From Dehalococcoidia bacterium (lineage in GTDB: Bacteria; Chloroflexota; Dehalococcoidia; Lucifugimonadales; UBA3495): 64,000 nt of DNA. Shown here in pieces: positions 8,766 to 18,400 of the stretch. Positions within the stretch are counted from its first letter, which is position 1, and every line of letters begins with the position of its first letter. The position numbers and the translations under genes were made by a program. The stretch is taken from assembly GCA_022827095.1 (NCBI GenBank), contig JAJDTP010000005.1:372001-436000 (forward strand), in the 5' to 3' direction. The notes under the pieces are model-generated. The model saw only the letters and a program-made list of their open reading frames with translations. It ran no database searches and had not been told where the DNA came from.

Positions 8766-9491
8766 TCAACGGTCGAGGTCGCGGAAGCGGTAGCCCAGGC
8801 CGCGTTCGCTGAGGATGTACTCGGGGTTGCGCGGGTCGCGTTCCAGCTTTTGGCGCAGGTAGGTGACGTAAGTTCGGACGTACTGATGCTCGCCCTTGTA
8901 CTCGGGACCCCACACTCGTTCGAGTAGCGTGTCGTGGCTGAGCAACTGGCCCGGGTTGCTGACCAGTTGGTACAGCAGGCGGTATTCAGTGGGGCGGAGG
9001 CGCATTTCCTCACCGCCGGCGGTGACGCGGCTCTGGTCAAAGTTGATGGTCAGCCAATCGTCGACAACGACTTCCTGCAGGCGGGGCGGTTCGGCGGCTT
9101 CGATCATTGACAAATCCGCGCGGCGGAACAGGGCGCGGATCCGTGAGGCCAGTTCCCGGGGGCTGAAGGGCTTGGTGATGTAGTCGTCGGCTCCAAGGTC
9201 CAGACCGGCCACGCGGTCGGCCTCATCGCCACGCACGGTTACGAAGATGACAGGGACCGAGGACTCGGCCCGGATGCGTCGCAAGGTCTCGAACCCGTCC
9301 ATCTCGGGCATCATCACATCGAGCACGACAAGGTCGACGGGATGACCGTCGTCCAGGGTTTCTAAAGCCCGGACTCCGTTTTCGGCGGTTACGACGTTGT
9401 AGCCCTCAACTTCCAGGTTCATGGCGGTAAAGCGGACGATGTGGGGCTCGTCGTCCACCACCATGATGGTGCGCTTCTCGGAGGCGGTCAT
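8766..9491 (-). CDS. OmpR/PhoB family response regulator
   Basis: The 241-aa protein has a receiver domain (about residues 8-120) with the acidic pair DD, phospho-acceptor D58 in VVLDVMMPEMDG and the conserved Lys in DYITKPFSPREL. A C-terminal winged helix follows, with LRPTEYRLLYQL and YVRTYVTYLRQKLERDP. It would bind DNA once phosphorylated by the sensor kinase just upstream. The start ATG 9491 overlaps the kinase stop in an ATGA, implying translational coupling. The track ORF start at 10079 is an out-of-family extension. Confidence 0.95.
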   Translation of the reverse strand: MTASEKRTIMVVDDEPHIVRFTAMNLEVEGYNVVTAENGVRALETLDDGHPVDLVVLDVMMPEMDGFETLRRIRAESSVPVIFVTVRGDEADRVAGLDLGADDYITKPFSPRELASRIRALFRRADLSMIEAAEPPRLQEVVVDDWLTINFDQSRVTAGGEEMRLRPTEYRLLYQLVSNPGQLLSHDTLLERVWGPEYKGEHQYVRTYVTYLRQKLERDPRNPEYILSERGLGYRFRDLDR

Positions 9492-11074
9492 GGCGAGGCG
9501 GAACCGTTGGGCAGAGTGATCGTGAAGGCGGAACCTTGGCCGGGTTCGCTTTGGACCGAGATGTTTCCGTGGTGAGCCTTCATGATGGCGTCGCAAATGT
9601 ACAGGCCCAATCCCATGCCGCGGGGATGGGTGGAAGCCAGGCTCTGGGAGCGGTGGAAACGCTCGAATATGCGGCGGGTTTCCCAGCGCGGCACGCCCGT
9701 GCCGGCATCGCGGACGGTTACCTGCACTTCGCCGTGGCTGTCGTGTACGCCGGACACCACCACCGGCCCTCCGCCCGGCGAGTATTTCACGGCGTTGTCC
9801 ACGAGGTTCACCAGCACCTGTTCCAGCAGGCCGGGGTCGCCGGTTATCGGTGGCAGGTCGTCCGGAAAGGACGCGAACAATGAATGCTTTTTGGAGGTTG
9901 GCTGGAGCCGTTCGATGACTTTCTCCGCCATGCCGGCCAGGTTGACCTGCTCGAGGCTCAGCGGCAGAGCGCCGGCCTCGAGGCGGGACGCCAGAAGCAG
10001 GCGGTCCATGAGCAGGCTCATGCGGTCGGTTTCTTCCTCGATGGCTTCGAAACTGCGGCGCAGGGTGTCGCCGTCCCACTGGGCGTCGGGGCGCGAAAGG
10101 GTGTTGGTGTAGCCCTTGATGATGGCCAGCGGCGTCTGGAGCTGGTGTTCCAGCATGGAGAGGAACGTGGACCGCATCTCCTCGGTTTCCCGGACGCGGG
10201 TCATGTCCCGGACGTTGATAACCGCGTTCAAAGGAGCCATCTCCGGAGAGCGGACCACCGAATAGACGAGTGCGACTTCAGTGCGCTGGCCGGTGGAGGA
10301 GCGAGCGGCGGCGGCAAGCTCGGTAACGTTGCCGTCCAATCCGGAGGCCGACTGATGGGCGTGGAGCATGGGGCAACGCCCCGGGCAGATGGGCCGGCCC
10401 TCGCGGTCCCGCCAGTTCAGCGCAACGGCGCAGGGCAACCCCAGCAGTTCTTCGCCGGGCCGGCCCAGCATGCGTTCCATGGCGGGATTCACGCTGACGA
10501 TACGCCGGTCGGCGTCGACAGTGTAGATGCCGTCGGCGCTGCCCTCCAGGATCGATTCGACTCGTTGCTTCTCCTGAGTGAGCAGGTGCGCAAGGCGAGC
10601 CGACTGGACGGCGATGGCCGCCTGCTCGGCGAAGGCCGCCAGCACCGGCGGATCGAGCTGGGAGAAATTGGCAGCGTCGGAGGAGCGGAGGACGAAGATA
10701 AGCCCGACGGTCTCGTCGTTGGTGTACAGCGGGACGGCCATGACCGGGTTTTGCATTTCCCCGGTGGTGGATATCGGGAGGGCCGTCTGGGGAAACAGAG
10801 CGGACAGGAGCGCGAACTGCTCCCGGCTGAGGGCAAGGTCGGGGATGGCCTCGTTGAGCAGGGGCCGGATGCGCGCGATCTGCGGGCCGTCCAGGCCGTA
10901 GGCGCCGGTGACTACGAAGCGTCGCACCGCGTCGTCCCAGGTGGCGACGACGGCGGCGCTGCCCCCCAGCGCGCGCACGGCGTTGCGCAGGATGCCCTCC
11001 AGTTCCGGCTGAAGCTCGACGGCGTAGTCGTCGGTTCGCCCGACAGGATTCCAGTTGAAATAGCGGGTGACCAT
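9488..11074 (-). CDS. sensor histidine kinase with GAF and PAS domains
   Basis: The 528-aa soluble kinase has a GAF-like domain (about 20-165), a PAS domain (about 168-290), HisKA with phospho-acceptor H310 in MLEHQLQTPLAIIKGY, and a HATPase domain (about 405-525) with NLVDNAVKYSP, DAGTGVP and GMGLGLYI. There are no membrane helices, so it senses a cytosolic signal. A Cys-rich insert after the PAS core (C215, then CPGRC at 230-234) may respond to redox state or metal, which is inference. It is coupled to the downstream response regulator by a 4-base overlap. Confidence 0.95.
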   Translation of the reverse strand: MVTRYFNWNPVGRTDDYAVELQPELEGILRNAVRALGGSAAVVATWDDAVRRFVVTGAYGLDGPQIARIRPLLNEAIPDLALSREQFALLSALFPQTALPISTTGEMQNPVMAVPLYTNDETVGLIFVLRSSDAANFSQLDPPVLAAFAEQAAIAVQSARLAHLLTQEKQRVESILEGSADGIYTVDADRRIVSVNPAMERMLGRPGEELLGLPCAVALNWRDREGRPICPGRCPMLHAHQSASGLDGNVTELAAAARSSTGQRTEVALVYSVVRSPEMAPLNAVINVRDMTRVRETEEMRSTFLSMLEHQLQTPLAIIKGYTNTLSRPDAQWDGDTLRRSFEAIEEETDRMSLLMDRLLLASRLEAGALPLSLEQVNLAGMAEKVIERLQPTSKKHSLFASFPDDLPPITGDPGLLEQVLVNLVDNAVKYSPGGGPVVVSGVHDSHGEVQVTVRDAGTGVPRWETRRIFERFHRSQSLASTHPRGMGLGLYICDAIMKAHHGNISVQSEPGQGSAFTITLPNGSASP

Positions 11075-11214
11075 GGCGCGACCGAATACATACAGTGTGC
11101 AGCGATTTTCAACGCAATTTTAACATTAAGGCCATTGGAAAACGTTTGGAGGCAGGCGAGAATAGATGGCAAGCCTAGCCGGCCGAACGTACGGGCCGGT
11201 GCAGGGAGGTTCAA

Positions 11215-11400
11215 ATGCCGAGGTACGTATACCGGTGTACTTTGTGTGACCACGAGTACGATCAGAGGCAGAGTTTTGGCGCGTCGTCGGAAGGGCAATG
11301 CCCCGAATGTTCCGGCGTCACGCGACGTGTGTTCCATCCGGTGCCGGTGATCTACAAGGGATCCGGTTTCTACACCACGGACTACGCACGCAAGAAGTAA
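11215..11400 (+). CDS. FmdB family zinc-ribbon protein
   Basis: This 61-aa protein has the FmdB signature: MPRYVYRCTLCDHEYDQRQSF then CPECSGVTRRVF, forming a CxxC...CxxC zinc ribbon. Its regulatory role is assumed from the founding member and not demonstrated. GGGAGG precedes the ATG. It ends 61 bases before groES on the same strand with no terminator visible, so it may be co-transcribed with groES-groEL. Confidence 0.88.
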   Translation: MPRYVYRCTLCDHEYDQRQSFGASSEGQCPECSGVTRRVFHPVPVIYKGSGFYTTDYARKK

Positions 11401-11461
11401 GCGCTGCCCTGGTGGGTAGCGTCATCAACCAGGCCAACAACACAACGCAAGGAGGCATTCA

Positions 11462-11752
11462 GTGGCCACTTTCACACCACTTGGTGAGCGCATCGTCATC
11501 AAGCCGACGGAACAGGAAGCGCAGACTCGAGGCGGGATCCTATTGCCGGACACCGCCAAAGAGAAGCCGCAGGAAGGCGAGGTCATCGCGGTTGGCCCGG
11601 GTCGGGCCTCTGACGATGGCAGCCGCATCCCCATGGAACTCACGGTGGGCGACAAGGTCATTTACTCGAAGTACGCCGGCACCGAGTACGAGGACGGCGA
11701 CGAAGAGTACCTGATCATGCGCGAGTCGGACGTGCTCGCGAAGATCGGCTAA
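11462..11752 (+). CDS. groES: co-chaperonin GroES
   Basis: The 96-aa protein has all GroES hallmarks: [16 protein letters not shown], the mobile loop [26 protein letters not shown] and the C-terminal [14 protein letters not shown]. It caps the GroEL ring. The start is GTG 11462, preceded by AAGGAGG. groEL follows after a 110-base gap that holds a decayed palindromic repeat. No CIRCE (TTAGCACTC-N9-GAGTGCTAA) operator is present upstream. Confidence 0.97.
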   Translation: MATFTPLGERIVIKPTEQEAQTRGGILLPDTAKEKPQEGEVIAVGPGRASDDGSRIPMELTVGDKVIYSKYAGTEYEDGDEEYLIMRESDVLAKIG

Positions 11753-11778
11753 CCGCACCGCATTTGTTTTCGCAATCC

Positions 11779-11826
11779 CCGCTTTCGCGGGAAGCAACAT
11801 CACATCCCGGATTACCGCGAAAGCGG
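11779..11826. repeat. inverted pair of 12-mers in the groES-groEL gap
   Basis: CCGCTTTCGCGG (11779-11790) and its exact reverse complement CCGCGAAAGCGG (11815-11826) sit in the groES-groEL spacer. Each arm can also self-pair (CCCGC-TTTC-GCGGG). The motif matches the widespread dispersed palindrome with core ATTCCCGCGAAAGCGGGAAT, here degenerate. Confidence 0.55.
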
Positions 11827-11832
11827 CAATGA

Positions 11833-13482
<1,650 letters not shown>

Positions 13483-13511
13483 TCCCAGGCGAACATCCAT
13501 CCGGGATTTAG

Positions 13512-13547
13512 ACCGGGGCGGTTATTGCGACCGCCCCGGTTCATTTT
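13512..13547 (+). terminator. rho-independent terminator of groES-groEL
   Basis: ACCGGGGCGGT and ACCGCCCCGGT form a perfect 11-bp stem with a 7-base loop, followed by TCATTTT, 30 bases after the groEL stop. Confidence 0.85.
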
Positions 13548-13691
13548 GGCGCCAGGGCGTTTTACCTACGTCCCGGATGGGAGTAATATTGCCGCGTCGT
13601 TTATATTCTGCGCAGGCTTGGGCGTTTATAACGCCGGCCTGGGTGGCTCCATTCGAGGCCGTAACTGAATAGATCTTTTTCCCGCCGCCTG

Positions 13692-15035
13692 TTGGCCTGG
13701 CATCCGCCGACGCCTTTCTTCTACGGATGGCTGGTGCTGGGCATGGCCTGCCTTTCCTCCGCCACCGGCGCCAGCGTGTCCCAGGTGGTGATGGGGGCCA
13801 TCCAGGTGTACATCGTTGACGACACCGGGTGGGACATCGGGACGCTGTCCATCGCGGTCACGGCCGGCACCTGGCTTTCGGGGATATTGGCTCCATTCGC
13901 GGGCGCGCTGGCCGACCGATACGGCCCCAGGGTCCTGACCACGGTGGGGCTGGTGGTGGTGGGGTGCGCGCTGCTGGCGATTTCGGCGGTGAACACCAAT
14001 ACCCCTTGGCCGTTCTTCGCCGCTTACATCGTCGCCAGAACGGTGAGCAATCCATTCCTGATTGGGATAGTTCCGCGGGCGGCGACGGTCAACTTCTTCA
14101 GGCGGCGGCGGGGCGTCACACTGGCGATCAACGGAATGGCGCGGCCCGTCGGCGGCGCGATCAACATCCAAATCATTTCACTGATCGCGGCCACGCACAG
14201 CTGGCGAGCTTCCTACGGTTACGTCGGGCTGTTCATGATGGCCATGACGGTGCCGGTATTCCTGATCATGCGGAGGACTCCCGAAGAGATAGGCATGCTG
14301 CCGGATGGAGATCGACCCGCCGCCGGGTCCGAATCGACGCCACAATCCGGCGAACGCCGAGCGGGTCGCCGTGCCCAGGCGGGGGCACAGGAGTTCAGCT
14401 GGACGGCCCGCGAGGCGATGAAGACCCGAGCTTACTGGTGCATCGCCGGGACCGCAGTGCTGGCGATAATCGCGTCGGCGGGCCTGGGCTACATCCTGGT
14501 TCCGTTTCTCGTAAGCGATACGGGTCCGGGATTGAGCAATCCACAGGCCGTTGGCGTGGGGGCACTGGGAGCCGTGCTGGCGATGACCACGCTGGTCTGG
14601 GGTTTCCTGGCAGACAGGTTCGGACCACGACCGTGCATGGTGGCGACCATTTCCGGAGCGGTGCTTTCCGGAGTGTTCCTGGCCACCGGCGTGCACTCGG
14701 TGTGGACGGCCTACCTGTTTGCCGTTCTGTGGGGGTTCTTCTCCAACACCGTAGGGACGCTGGAGCACATGCTGCTGGCCCAATACTTCGGGCGCGGGTC
14801 CTTCGGGGCGATACTGGGTTCCCTGGGGCCGTTGCAGACCACGGCGTTGGGAGCCGCACCGGTATTCGGCAGTTACCTGCTGACGTTCACGCACAGTTAC
14901 AGCGTAGTGTTCATCGTGCTGATGGCGATGTACGCCGGCGCGGGAATGCTGATCATGCTGGCAAAGGCGCCGCGGCTGCCGCCGCGCGCTACACAAACGC
15001 AGGCCGAGCCCGGCGTCGCGCCGGCAACGGTATAA
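13692..15035 (+). CDS. MFS transporter (oxalate/formate or monocarboxylate antiporter-like)
   Basis: The 447-aa integral membrane protein has about 12 hydrophobic helices in two six-helix halves joined by a charged loop (PDGDRPAAGSESTPQSGERRAGRR). The FYGWLVLGMACLSSATG opening, LADRYGPRVLTTVG motif A and FLADRFGPRPCMVA repeat are typical of the MCT/OFA-type branch of MFS. Substrate is unknown, likely an organic anion. The start is uncertain: TTG 13692 is the first start-like codon after an in-frame stop and has no clear ribosome site. RidA follows 31 bases downstream. Confidence 0.85.
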   Translation: MAWHPPTPFFYGWLVLGMACLSSATGASVSQVVMGAIQVYIVDDTGWDIGTLSIAVTAGTWLSGILAPFAGALADRYGPRVLTTVGLVVVGCALLAISAVNTNTPWPFFAAYIVARTVSNPFLIGIVPRAATVNFFRRRRGVTLAINGMARPVGGAINIQIISLIAATHSWRASYGYVGLFMMAMTVPVFLIMRRTPEEIGMLPDGDRPAAGSESTPQSGERRAGRRAQAGAQEFSWTAREAMKTRAYWCIAGTAVLAIIASAGLGYILVPFLVSDTGPGLSNPQAVGVGALGAVLAMTTLVWGFLADRFGPRPCMVATISGAVLSGVFLATGVHSVWTAYLFAVLWGFFSNTVGTLEHMLLAQYFGRGSFGAILGSLGPLQTTALGAAPVFGSYLLTFTHSYSVVFIVLMAMYAGAGMLIMLAKAPRLPPRATQTQAEPGVAPATV

Positions 15036-15036
15036 T
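15031..15036 (+). promoter_or_regulatory. -10 element upstream of ridA
   Basis: A perfect TATAAT ends one base past the stop of the MFS gene and lies 31 bases before the RidA ATG. No good -35 is visible at 16-18 bases, so the call rests on the hexamer alone. Confidence 0.35.
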
Positions 15037-15066
15037 CCCAACAAACTAACAAACGGAGGCAAACCA

Positions 15067-15459
15067 ATGGCCAACAGCGAGTACATGAACCCCAGCGGCA
15101 TTGCGGACCCCTCTCCTTCCGGCTTCAGCGCAGTGGTGAAGGCGGGCAACACCGTCTACATCGCCGGGATGGTCGCGCAGGACGAGAACGGTAACGTGGT
15201 CGGGGCGGGTGACACGGAAGAGCAGACTCGGCAGATCTGGCGGAACATCGAGGTCGCGGTCAAGGCGGCCGGAGGGTCGCTTGCCGACATCGTCAAGACG
15301 ACCACCTATGTGACCGGCATCGAGCACGCGCCGGCGGTGCGCAAGGTGCGCGGCGAACTGTTCCCCAGCAACCCGCCTACCAGCACGCTGCTGGTGGTGA
15401 GCGAGCTGGCCAACCCGGCGTACGTGGTGGAGATCGAGTCGATTGCCGTGGTGGGGTAG
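15067..15459 (+). CDS. RidA/YjgF/UK114 family protein
   Basis: The 130-aa protein is a RidA-like reactive enamine/imine deaminase, normally a homotrimer. It shows GNTVYIAGMVAQDENGNVV, EEQTRQIWRNIEVAVKAAGGSLADIVKTTTYVTGI, and the C-terminal PTSTLLVVSELANPAYVVEIESIAVV. The canonical arginine of the active site (R in xxR-x-x near PAVRKVRGELF) is in the usual region. ACGGAGGC precedes the ATG. A terminator hairpin follows. Confidence 0.9.
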   Translation: MANSEYMNPSGIADPSPSGFSAVVKAGNTVYIAGMVAQDENGNVVGAGDTEEQTRQIWRNIEVAVKAAGGSLADIVKTTTYVTGIEHAPAVRKVRGELFPSNPPTSTLLVVSELANPAYVVEIESIAVVG

Positions 15460-15473
15460 CGACCGAAAACCAA

Positions 15474-15511
15474 TGCCCCCTCTCACCCGATAGGGAGGGG
15501 GCAAGTTATTT
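15474..15511 (+). terminator. terminator after ridA
   Basis: TGCCCCCTC pairs with GAGGGGGCA across a short loop and is followed by AGTTATTTCT. It lies 14 bases after the ridA stop. Confidence 0.7.
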
Positions 15512-15529
15512 CTGCTCATCTTGGTATCA

Positions 15530-15784
15530 TTGAGGAGACGGCACCTGGCTTCGCTGGAAGCGATATTCAGGCGGCCTACATCGGGGAACATCCGCTGGGA
15601 TGACGTTGAGTCGCTGTTGTTGGCGTGCGGCGCTCATATCTAGGAACGGGCCGGTTCGCGGGTAGGTGTGGACTTGAACGGTCTGGCTACCGTGTTCTAT
15701 CGTCCACATCCCCGGCCGGAAGATTCCAAAAGTTTAGTAGATGATGTGCGCAAATTCTTGATTGAAGCAGGTGTCGGGCCATGA
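15530..15784 (+). pseudogene. hicA: HicA-like toxin gene with in-frame amber stop
   Basis: One uninterrupted reading frame, apart from a single TAG at 15641-15643, encodes a HicA homologue: HLASLEAIFRRPTSGNIRWDDVESLLLACGAHI, stop, ERAGSRVGVDLNGLATVFYRPHP, then SLVDDVRKFLIEAGVGP. The stop sits where family members have a Ser or similar residue, so one base change would explain it. The reading frame downstream is otherwise clean. HicA is an mRNA-cleaving dsRBD-like toxin. The start is presumed TTG 15530 and is weak. The stop codon overlaps the hicB start. It was missed by the ORF track because of the stop. Confidence 0.75.
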
Positions 15785-16164
15785 TGGAGTACAAAGGATA
15801 CCGGGCGGCGGTGACTTTCGATGATCACGCGGGCACTTTCCATGGTTCGGTGGTGGATACCCGCGACGTGGTAACGTTCGTGGGTGAATCGGTGGAGGAG
15901 TTGCGCCGGGAGTTCAAGATTTCAGTGGATGATTACCTGGCGTTTTGCAGTGAGCGAGGCAAAGAACCGGACAAGCCTTATTCCGGCGAAATCTCGTTCA
16001 AGGTCAGTTCCAACGTCCACCGCACGGCGGACGCCGCCGCCAGATCGGAGGGTAAAACCCTAGAGGATTGGCTGGCCGAAACGGTGGAATGGGTAGCGGA
16101 GCAAACACTCAACCCGCCGTTATACACCAGACCGTGTTGCAGCGACGAGTGCTGCTGCAATTAG
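15781..16164 (+). CDS. hicB: HicB family antitoxin
   Basis: The 127-aa protein matches the longer HicB class: MEYKGYRAAVTFDDHAGTFHGSVVDTRDVVTFVG, EELRREFKISVDDYLAFCSERGKEPDKPYSGEISFKV, then a HTH/RHH-like DNA-binding segment (AARSEGKTLEDWLAETVEWV). It should neutralise HicA and autoregulate the operon. ATGATGG at 15781 overlaps the hicA stop; either ATG may be used. The C-terminus is odd: five Cys in the last nine residues (CCSDECCCN), perhaps a decayed or read-through tail. Confidence 0.88.
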   Translation: MMEYKGYRAAVTFDDHAGTFHGSVVDTRDVVTFVGESVEELRREFKISVDDYLAFCSERGKEPDKPYSGEISFKVSSNVHRTADAAARSEGKTLEDWLAETVEWVAEQTLNPPLYTRPCCSDECCCN

Positions 16165-16329
16165 TCGCTCCGTTCCATTTACGGGGGAAGACCAGAGCAA
16201 GGTTATCCTCGACGTAAACCAGGCCATAGTCGAAGCCGCAAAATTGGAATAGGAGGCGACTACGCAGACCACCTAGCTTCAACCAAGGTGGCGGATTGGG
16301 CAGTTGGCACGGCGGCCAATTAGACCGAA

Positions 16330-16587
16330 TCAGGTGTGCCAAGTTTCGAGATCGGCGCGACGCTTCTGGAGGACGAGCCACATGCGGTGCCAGACGTAGC
16401 GCCTTTCCGGGTCTTCCAAGCTGCGGTCGATCAGGCCACGGACGGCGAGCACGGCCTGCCCTGCAAAAAACCCCCACTGGCCGGGCTCGTTGCGGAGCCA
16501 CCCTTCCACGCGGTCCGGGTGAGCGTCCGCAACAGCTTCCAACAATTGATCCAGGGCGGCGTCAGCGCCGCCTGAACCGGTGGCCAT
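16330..16587 (-). CDS. small protein in thiamine operon, function unknown
   Basis: The 85-aa protein (start ATG 16587) has no recognised domain. It is helical, with LDQLLEAVADAHPDRVEGWLRNEPGQWGFFAGQAVLAVR in the centre and a basic C-terminus (WHRMWLVLQKRRADLETWHT). It follows thiS by 4 bases, so it is very likely translated with the thiazole genes. The clean operon position supports a real gene; a role in thiamine sulfur transfer is only a guess. Confidence 0.6.
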   Translation of the reverse strand: MATGSGGADAALDQLLEAVADAHPDRVEGWLRNEPGQWGFFAGQAVLAVRGLIDRSLEDPERRYVWHRMWLVLQKRRADLETWHT

Positions 16588-16591
16588 GGGA

Positions 16592-16795
16592 TCAGCCGCC
16601 GCCGACCGGACGGACGATCTCCAAAGCATCGCCCGGGTGGAGCTTCACCTTTTCGAAGTCCTCTTTGCGGATCACCTGGCCGTTGTACCCCACGGCGATG
16701 AACCGCATGTTGACGTCGATGGTGGCGAGATAGGACTGAAGGTTGAGACCTTCGTCGATGTCCCGAGGTTTGCCGTTGACTTGAAGGGTGATCAT
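16592..16795 (-). CDS. thiS: sulfur carrier protein ThiS
   Basis: The 67-aa ubiquitin-like protein has MITLQVNGKPRDIDEGLNLQSYLA, IAVGYNGQVIRKEDFEKVKLHPGDALEIVRPVGGG. The C-terminal Gly-Gly is the site of adenylation and thiocarboxylation, supplying sulfur to ThiG for the thiazole ring. There is one extra Gly at the end compared with the usual GG. ATG 16795 is preferred over GTG 16807, because the GGAGG overlaps the GTG. It lies between thiE and the 85-aa unknown. Confidence 0.9.
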   Translation of the reverse strand: MITLQVNGKPRDIDEGLNLQSYLATIDVNMRFIAVGYNGQVIRKEDFEKVKLHPGDALEIVRPVGGG

Positions 16796-16803
16796 ACCGA
16801 CGC

Positions 16804-17493
16804 TCACCTCCGGCTCGTAGTATAGCGGCTGCCGGGACTCCGGTTGTCACCCGCGCCGACTGCCGCGTCCTGCATGGCCGATTTTATACGCGAGGCCTCC
16901 CGTTCCGGGTCCGCGCTGGCGAGGACGGCGGTGATGACCGCCGCGCCGTCTGCGCCGGCATGCATGACCTGGGGGACGTTTTCGGCGGTGATGCCGCCGA
17001 TGGCCAGGAGCGGAGCCCCCACACCGGCCGCACGGATGCGTTCGAGCAGACCGGGCCCGGACGGTTCCTCGCCCGTATGGGACCGGGTGGCAAACATGGT
17101 GCCGACCAACAGGAAATCGGCGCCTGACGCCTGCGCCTCCGTCGCGCCATCCACCGAATGCACGGAGCGGCCGATGATAGCGCCGTCGGGCAGAATGGGG
17201 CGCACGGCGGCGGTGGGCATTGCCGCCTCGCCCAGCTGAACTCCATCGGCGGCGGACGCGGCGGCCACGTCGGCGCGCTCGTTCACCAGGAGAATGGCCG
17301 ACCCGCACGTGATCTCCCGCAACGCGACGGCCAGTTCCAGCAGCGCGCCGCCGGGTTCTTCCTTGTCGCGGAGTTGGACGATGTCGACACCGCCGGCGAT
17401 GGCAGCAGTGATCCGGTCCGGCAGTTCGTCCGGCGGGCAAACTCGCCGGTCGGTGACCAAACACAGGGCGGGATTTGGCAAGGCCGTACCCAT
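16804..17493 (-). CDS. thiE: thiamine-phosphate synthase ThiE
   Basis: The 229-aa TIM barrel couples HMP-PP with thiazole phosphate to form thiamine phosphate. Conserved motifs are LCLVTDRR, GGVDIVQLRDKE, LLVNERADVAAASAADGVQLGE, GRSVHSVDGATEAQASGADFLLVGTMFATRSH and LLAIGGITAENV. The basic C-terminal extension (SPGSRYTTSRR) is beyond the usual end. It is in the thiG-thiE-thiS operon under the TPP riboswitch. Confidence 0.94.
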   Translation of the reverse strand: MGTALPNPALCLVTDRRVCPPDELPDRITAAIAGGVDIVQLRDKEEPGGALLELAVALREITCGSAILLVNERADVAAASAADGVQLGEAAMPTAAVRPILPDGAIIGRSVHSVDGATEAQASGADFLLVGTMFATRSHTGEEPSGPGLLERIRAAGVGAPLLAIGGITAENVPQVMHAGADGAAVITAVLASADPEREASRIKSAMQDAAVGAGDNRSPGSRYTTSRR

Positions 17494-17503
17494 GGGAAGA
17501 GGC

Positions 17504-18289
17504 TCAGGCGGCCGCGACGGGTTCCGGCACGTCGGTGGGCGGGCTGCTGGGGATGGCCTCGGTACGGACGGGGATGCGACCGGCGAGGTAGGCCTGGCGC
17601 CCGGCTTCCACTCCCTTGCGGAAAGCGTCGGCCATCATGGCCGGGTTTTCGGCCTGGGCGATAGCGGTGTTGACCAGCACGGCGGAGGCGCCTAATTCGA
17701 GCGCCTTGGAGGCGTCGGACGGGACGGCCAGGCCGGCGTCCACGACGACAGGGACCGTGGCGTTTTCCAGGATGATGCGGACTTCCTCCACGGTGTGGAT
17801 GCCCTGGCCGGAACCGATGGCTGACCCCAACGGCATGACGGTTACGCAGCCGGCTTCTTCCAGGTTCTTGGCAAGAACCGGGTCAGCGTGGATGTAGGGC
17901 AGGACCTTGAAGCCCTCGTCCACCAACTGCCGCGCTGCCTCGAGGGTCCCGTTGGGGTCAGGGAACAGGTACTTGGCGTCGGGGATGACCTCGAGCTTGA
18001 CGAAGTCGGTCTGGCAAACCTCGCGGCCGAGGCGGGCAACGAACAGCGCCTCCTCGACGGTGCGGCAGCCGGCCGTATTGGGCAGGATGCGGTACTTGTC
18101 GAGGTTGACGTGTTCGAGGATGTTCTGCTCGGGGTTATCGAGGTCGAGGCGCCGGATAGCCACGGTGACCATCTCCGTGCCGGAAGCTTCCAGGGATTCG
18201 ACCATTTCCTGCATGCTGCGATGCCGGCCGGTGCCGACGATCAGCCGGGAAGAAAACGACACGCCACCAATTACCAGTTCGTCGGCCAT
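17504..18289 (-). CDS. thiG: thiazole synthase ThiG
   Basis: The 261-aa TIM-barrel enzyme makes the thiazole phosphate moiety from DXP, dehydroglycine and ThiS thiocarboxylate. It shows LVIGGVSFSSRLIVGTGRH, MVTVAIRRLDL, ILPNTAGC, FVKLEVIPDAKYLFPDP, VMPLGSAIGSGQGI, VVVDAGLAVPSDASKALELGASAVLVNTAIA. ATG 18289 follows GGAGAG; the track ORF has 17 extra residues. It is the first gene after the riboswitch. Confidence 0.95.
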   Translation of the reverse strand: MADELVIGGVSFSSRLIVGTGRHRSMQEMVESLEASGTEMVTVAIRRLDLDNPEQNILEHVNLDKYRILPNTAGCRTVEEALFVARLGREVCQTDFVKLEVIPDAKYLFPDPNGTLEAARQLVDEGFKVLPYIHADPVLAKNLEEAGCVTVMPLGSAIGSGQGIHTVEEVRIILENATVPVVVDAGLAVPSDASKALELGASAVLVNTAIAQAENPAMMADAFRKGVEAGRQAYLAGRIPVRTEAIPSSPPTDVPEPVAAA

Positions 18290-18400
18290 CGCTGTCACTC
18301 TCCTGTGTGATGCCGGAAACGGAAGCTCCGTGGCCGGCAATTGCCTGAAATGCGAAACCGCCAGGCGGGTACCCGGCGGCCGAATGTCAAAGCTACCTGC

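Noticed and set aside
9884-11350. 488-aa plus-strand ORF over the histidine kinase
   Set aside because: Shadow of the kinase; no domain-like sequence.
11401-11461. CIRCE operator before groES
   Set aside because: No TTAGCACTC/GAGTGCTAA pair in the gap or upstream of the FmdB gene.
15641-15643. Amber read-through (pyrrolysine-like) in hicA
   Set aside because: A single base change gives the same result and nothing else in the window suggests recoding.
16165-16329. Short frame ending in SKVILDVNQAIVEAAKLE after hicB
   Set aside because: No start codon with a ribosome site and no recognisable family; kept as unexplained.
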